Shown here piece by piece: positions 46,992-49,971 of a stretch of 49,971 bases of DNA. Each line of letters starts with the position of its first letter. Position 1 is the stretch's first letter. The notes under the pieces were generated by a model. That model did not search any database and was not told the origin of the DNA. It saw nothing but the letters and a program-made list of their open reading frames with translations. Source of the DNA: Jiangella asiatica (lineage in GTDB: Bacteria > Actinomycetota > Actinomycetes > Jiangellales > Jiangellaceae); assembly GCF_004349065.1 (NCBI RefSeq), contig NZ_SMKZ01000050.1:1-49971 (forward strand), read 5' to 3'. The translations under genes and the position numbers were made by a program.

Positions 46992-48073
46992 TCGGGCCGG
47001 CCGTCGACCGGGGGCTGGAGGCCGCCGCGGTGCAGGTCGCCAAGGGTGAGGAGTGGCTGCTCGGAGCGCGGCGCGCCACCTACGGCGTCGCGGCCGTACG
47101 CATCATCTTCGGCCTGGCGGGCATCTGGTTCCTGCTGGCCAACTGGAGCAACCGGCACTACCTGTGGGGCGACGCCGGCCAGTGGATGTCGCCGCTGGCC
47201 CGCAACGGTGGCTTCGGCTGGCCGTTCACGCTGTTCGAGGGCGGCGGCAGCCAGACAGAGGTGACGGTCAAGCTGCTGGTCGTGCTCGCCCTGGCGGTCG
47301 CGTTCACGCTGGGCTGGCGCACCCGGATCGTCGCGCCGCTGCTGCTGGTCTGCTGGGTCAGCCTGATCGAGTCGAACCCGCTCTACGGCGACCAGAGCGA
47401 CAACATCTTCCGCATCCTGCTCATCTACCTGTGCTTCGCCGACCTGTCCGGACGGTGGTCGCTGGACGCCCGGCGCCGGGCACGCCGCGCCGCCGGCACC
47501 GGCCGCCGGCTGCTGCCGTCGTCGCTCGGGCTCCCGTCGAACGTCCGGCGCAACATGGGCCTGTTCGGCACCCTGGTGCACAACCTCGCCGTCGTCGCCG
47601 TCGCCGCTCAGATCTGCATCATCTACGTGGCCTCGGCGCTCTACAAGGTGCAGGGGGAGTACTGGCAGGACGGCACCGCGGTCTACTACCCGATGCAGGT
47701 GGGGCAGTACCGGCCGTGGCCGTTCGTCAACGACCTGCTGTCGTCGAACCCGTTCGGCGTCCTCGTCGTCTCGTACTTCTCGGTCTTCATCCAGCTGTTC
47801 TTCCCGCTGATGCTGCTGCGCCGCACGACGCGCGTCATAGCCCTGCTCGGCGTGATCGGGATGCACATGGGGATCGCGGTCATCATGGGGCTGCCGTTCT
47901 TCTCGCTGTTCATCATGGCCGGCGACCAGATCTTCATCCGCGACGCCACCTACGCGGCCATCGCCGGGCGGTTCCGTGGCTGGCGGGACGACCGACGGCG
48001 ACGGCGTCAGCCCACTCCCGACACGCCGGTGATCGTCAACGATCAGCGACCTCATAGTGTCGCCAACCGTTGA
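46988..48073 (+). CDS. HTTM (vitamin K-dependent carboxylase-like) membrane protein 1
   Basis: 361 residues, multi-spanning. GVAAVRIIFGLAGIWFLLANWSNRHYLWGD, LLVVLALAVAFTLGWRTRIVAPLLLVCWVSLI, DNIFRILLIYLCFADLSGRWSLDARRR, AAQICIIYVASALYKVQGEYWQDGTAVYYP and FFPLMLLRRTTRVIALLGVIGMHMGIAVIMG are HTTM-domain blocks. Lys220 (SALYKVQGEYW) aligns by eye with Lys218 of human gamma-glutamyl carboxylase, whereas the His160 region has Asp-Asn here. The last 16 residues are encoded by dispersed repeat copy E, so the original C-terminus may have been a little shorter. Paired with DUF5819 protein 1. Confidence 0.85.
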   Translation: MIGPAVDRGLEAAAVQVAKGEEWLLGARRATYGVAAVRIIFGLAGIWFLLANWSNRHYLWGDAGQWMSPLARNGGFGWPFTLFEGGGSQTEVTVKLLVVLALAVAFTLGWRTRIVAPLLLVCWVSLIESNPLYGDQSDNIFRILLIYLCFADLSGRWSLDARRRARRAAGTGRRLLPSSLGLPSNVRRNMGLFGTLVHNLAVVAVAAQICIIYVASALYKVQGEYWQDGTAVYYPMQVGQYRPWPFVNDLLSSNPFGVLVVSYFSVFIQLFFPLMLLRRTTRVIALLGVIGMHMGIAVIMGLPFFSLFIMAGDQIFIRDATYAAIAGRFRGWRDDRRRRRQPTPDTPVIVNDQRPHSVANR

Positions 48074-48080
48074 CGATCAC
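48029..48080. repeat. Dispersed palindromic repeat, copy E (left-arm type)
   Basis: GTGATCGTCAACG (48029-48041) pairs perfectly with CGTTGACGATCAC (48068-48080), with an inner GCGAC/GTCGC stem. TGATCGTCAACGATC matches the left arm of copy C at 30207 in 14 of 15 bases. The element codes for the end of HTTM protein 1, contains its stop, and supplies the -35 box of the next operon. Confidence 0.65.
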
Positions 48081-48097
48081 GGGCGAGGGGTTAGCCT
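48070..48097 (+). promoter_or_regulatory. Promoter of the second DUF5819-HTTM operon
   Basis: TTGACG (48070-48075), 16-bp spacer, TAGCCT (48092-48097), ending 8 bases before GTG 48105, so the transcript should be leaderless. The -35 box lies in the right arm of repeat copy E. Confidence 0.6.
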
Positions 48098-48104
48098 GGC
48101 GGCC

Positions 48105-48857
48105 GTGTCGAGCGTCAACCCGCCACCGATCGCCAAGGGCGTCGCGTTCTTCCTCGTCGGCGTGGTGGCCATCCATATGGCCGTCACGTTCCTGTGGAAC
48201 GCGCCGGACAACCCGATCAAGGACTCCGTCGGCGGCGAGGTCTCCGGGTACATGCGGCCGTTCTTCCAGCAGAACTGGAGCCTGTTCGCGCCGAACCCGG
48301 TGAACGCCGAGGACGAGCTGCTGGTCCGGGCGCAGGTCGCCGACCCGCAGACCGGCGAGCTGACCACCACCGACTGGGAGCGGCCGACCCTCATGGAGTG
48401 GACGCTCGTCCACCACAGCCCGGCGCCGTCGCGGGCCAGCCGCATCACGTCCAACCTGCACCGGCGCATCGACAGCGCCTGGGACGACCTCACCGACGAG
48501 CAGCAGGACATCGTCTCCGCCGACTACCAGGACATGTCCGACTGGGAGCCACTCGCCGACGACCTCATCGCCGCCCAGGGCGGCCAGACGTCGTCGCGGG
48601 TGGCCTCGATGGTCCGCGCCGACCGGGTCGCCACCGGCTACGCCTCGCAGTTCGCCCGGGCGACGTGGGGTGAGGACGTGGTGGCCGTGCAGTACCAGCT
48701 GCGCCGGACACCGGTGCCGCGCTGGAACGAGCGCATGGACCCGCCGGAGAACCCGTCGTTCACCACCCAGGAGTTCGGCTGGCGCCCCGTCCTCGTCGAT
48801 GAGAACCAGGACGAGGACGCGTTCGCCGACGTCATCGAAGGGCTGACGAGCGGATGA
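48105..48857 (+). CDS. DUF5819-family membrane-anchored protein 2
   Basis: 250 residues from leaderless GTG 48105 (MSSVNPPPIAKG). One membrane helix (GVAFFLVGVVAIHMAVTFLW), then the family signature YMRPFFQQNWSLFAPNPVNAEDELLVRAQV, APSRASRITSNLHRRIDSAWDDLTDEQQ, DRVATGYASQFARATWG, QYQLRRTPVPRWNER and FTTQEFGWRPVLVDENQDEDAFADVIEGL. It aligns with protein 1 over its whole length but is clearly diverged, so the duplication is old. The ATGA overlap with the second HTTM gene repeats the arrangement of the first pair. Confidence 0.85.
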   Translation: MSSVNPPPIAKGVAFFLVGVVAIHMAVTFLWNAPDNPIKDSVGGEVSGYMRPFFQQNWSLFAPNPVNAEDELLVRAQVADPQTGELTTTDWERPTLMEWTLVHHSPAPSRASRITSNLHRRIDSAWDDLTDEQQDIVSADYQDMSDWEPLADDLIAAQGGQTSSRVASMVRADRVATGYASQFARATWGEDVVAVQYQLRRTPVPRWNERMDPPENPSFTTQEFGWRPVLVDENQDEDAFADVIEGLTSG

Positions 48858-49891
48858 TCGGCGACGCGGCCCGCTACGTCGGCTGGGCCATCGGCCGGAC
48901 CATCGACGCCGGCGAGCAGTGGCTGTTCGACGGCAAGAAGGCCACCTACGGCCTGGCGACCATGCGCATCCTGCTCGGGGTGGCGATCCTCGGCTCGCTG
49001 ACCGTGAACTTCGCCGAGCGTCACTACGTGTGGGGCCCCGGCGCGCGGTGGCTGACGCCATGGCTGACCGTCGACGAGTACGGCTTCCCCTTCACCGCGG
49101 TGTTCAGCGAGAGCGACTCCACCACCGTCTTCACGCTCAAGTACCTCGTGCTGGCGGCGCTCGCGGTCGCGTTCACCCTCGGCTGGCGCACCCGCATCGT
49201 GACGCCGCTGTTGATGATCGGCGTGGCGAGCCTGATGCGGCTGAACCCGCTCGGCGACGACGCCGGCGACAACATCGTCCGCATCATGCTGCTGTACCTG
49301 TGCTTCGCCGACGTGTCCGGACGGTGGTCGCTCGACGCCCGCCGCCGGGAGCGCCCCGACCACCGGCCGCTGGTCCGCACGCCACCGTGGATGGGGGTGC
49401 TCTTCCACAACGTGGCGCTGATCGCCGTCGCCGCGCAGATCTTCATCGTCTACATGACGTCCGGGCTGTCGAAGGTCCAGGGCAGCATGTGGCAGGAGGG
49501 CGTCGGCCTCTACTACCCGCTGCAGATCGGCCAGTACGCGCCGTGGCCCGGCCTGAACGAGCTCGTGTACACCAGCGGGTTCTTCGTCACCGTCGGCAGC
49601 TACGTGACGGTGTTCGTGCAGGTGCTCTTCCCGCTGCTGCTGATGCGCCGCGGCACCCGGGTCTTGGCGCTGCTGGCCATCTTCACCATGCACATCGGCA
49701 TCGCGATCACGATGGCGCTGCCCTGGTTCTCGCTGGCGATGATCGCTTCCGACGCCGTCTTCATCCGCGACGACACCTATCGCGCGCTGATCCGCTGGAT
49801 ACGCCGGTCCGGGCGGCGCCCGCCCGCGGCGTCTGCGTCGGAGGGGGAGTCGGTGTCGGCGGCGGAGAGACCGGCCGAGGCGCTGGGCTGA
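48854..49891 (+). CDS. HTTM (vitamin K-dependent carboxylase-like) membrane protein 2
   Basis: 345 residues, parallel to HTTM protein 1: GLATMRILLGVAILGSLTVNFAERHYVWGP, KYLVLAALAVAFTLGWRTRIVTPLLMIGVASLM, DNIVRIMLLYLCFADVSGRWSLDARRRERP, AAQIFIVYMTSGLSKVQGSMWQEGVGLYYP and LLFPLLLMRRGTRVLALLAIFTMHIGIAITMALPWF. Lys207 in SGLSKVQGSMW is the counterpart of Lys220 in the first copy. The soluble C-terminal tail differs between the two. Several membrane spans, with the basic SLDARRR loop probably cytoplasmic. Function unknown; see the finding on a possible carboxylase system. Confidence 0.86.
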   Translation: MIGDAARYVGWAIGRTIDAGEQWLFDGKKATYGLATMRILLGVAILGSLTVNFAERHYVWGPGARWLTPWLTVDEYGFPFTAVFSESDSTTVFTLKYLVLAALAVAFTLGWRTRIVTPLLMIGVASLMRLNPLGDDAGDNIVRIMLLYLCFADVSGRWSLDARRRERPDHRPLVRTPPWMGVLFHNVALIAVAAQIFIVYMTSGLSKVQGSMWQEGVGLYYPLQIGQYAPWPGLNELVYTSGFFVTVGSYVTVFVQVLFPLLLMRRGTRVLALLAIFTMHIGIAITMALPWFSLAMIASDAVFIRDDTYRALIRWIRRSGRRPPAASASEGESVSAAERPAEALG

Positions 49892-49908
49892 CGGCCGGCG
49901 AACTGTTC

Positions 49909-49971
49909 TCAGAGGTCCCCGCGCACGCGCCGCCAGGCCTGCTGGACCGCGGCCGGCCGGCCGGCGAGGAC
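49909..49971 (-). CDS. C-terminal end of an unknown gene entering from the right
   Basis: On the minus strand the window's end reads VLAGRPAAVQQAWRRVRGDL and then TGA (49911-49909), with no other stop. Codon use fits the neighbours. Only 20 residues are visible, so no family can be named. Confidence 0.35.
   Translation of the reverse strand, partial: VLAGRPAAVQQAWRRVRGDL

Overview
The window is high-GC DNA with dense, often overlapping genes, many GTG starts, frequent leaderless promoters, LPxTG-type surface proteins, a MalFG-type importer without its own ATPase and a trehalose/glycogen cluster. This points to a filamentous actinomycete of the class Actinomycetes. The sequence alone does not settle the genus.

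Layout. (1) 1-4353: an Rrf2-type regulator is divergent from a solo isobutyryl-CoA-mutase-like large subunit, with a palindromic operator candidate between them. Next come two decayed genes run together (NAD-epimerase and ECF41 sigma factor), a 71-residue membrane protein and a thioredoxin/TPR co-chaperone. (2) 4677-16354: one long operon, preceded by a promoter and two LacI-type operators 33 bp apart. It encodes a LacI regulator, two sugar permeases, a binding lipoprotein, FOUR different ADP-ribosylglycohydrolase-fold proteins, a ribokinase-like kinase, a CaiB-type CoA-transferase and a CitE/HpcH-type lyase. Every junction is overlapping or tight. It looks like a complete pathway that imports a glycosylated (probably ribosylated) acid, cleaves it, phosphorylates the sugar and breaks down the aglycone through a CoA ester. 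I know of no description of it. (3) 16365-17449: a HemK-like methyltransferase and a truncated TetR gene whose 3' ends run into each other. (4) 17930-23751: a secreted M14 metallopeptidase, a secreted S8 subtilase and a broken antitoxin gene. (5) 23801-38216: glucan/trehalose metabolism (treS, mak and glgB on one strand, glgP, glgX), interrupted by a dihydrofolate-reductase-like gene, a DUF305 lipoprotein, an LVIVD-repeat secreted protein and a COG4315 lipoprotein. glgE is absent, and the maltokinase has Ser where the catalytic Asp is expected. (6) 38299-41446: enoyl-CoA hydratase plus methyltransferase, a GNAT acetyltransferase and a hexapeptide-repeat acyltransferase. (7) 41722-49891: two paralogous choice-of-anchor-G surface proteins with long TEVDG repeat stalks (29 and 16 copies), then two tandem copies of a DUF5819 + HTTM gene pair.

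Two things stand out. The first is the four-glycohydrolase import operon. The second is the neighbourhood of glutamate-rich repeat surface proteins and HTTM proteins. HTTM proteins are related to the membrane half of vitamin K-dependent gamma-glutamyl carboxylase, and both copies here keep a lysine that aligns by eye with its catalytic lysine. At small scale, a dispersed palindromic repeat (five copies) sits at gene ends, and five genes share a leaderless promoter with identical spacing. All assignments are by reading motifs; no database search was run.
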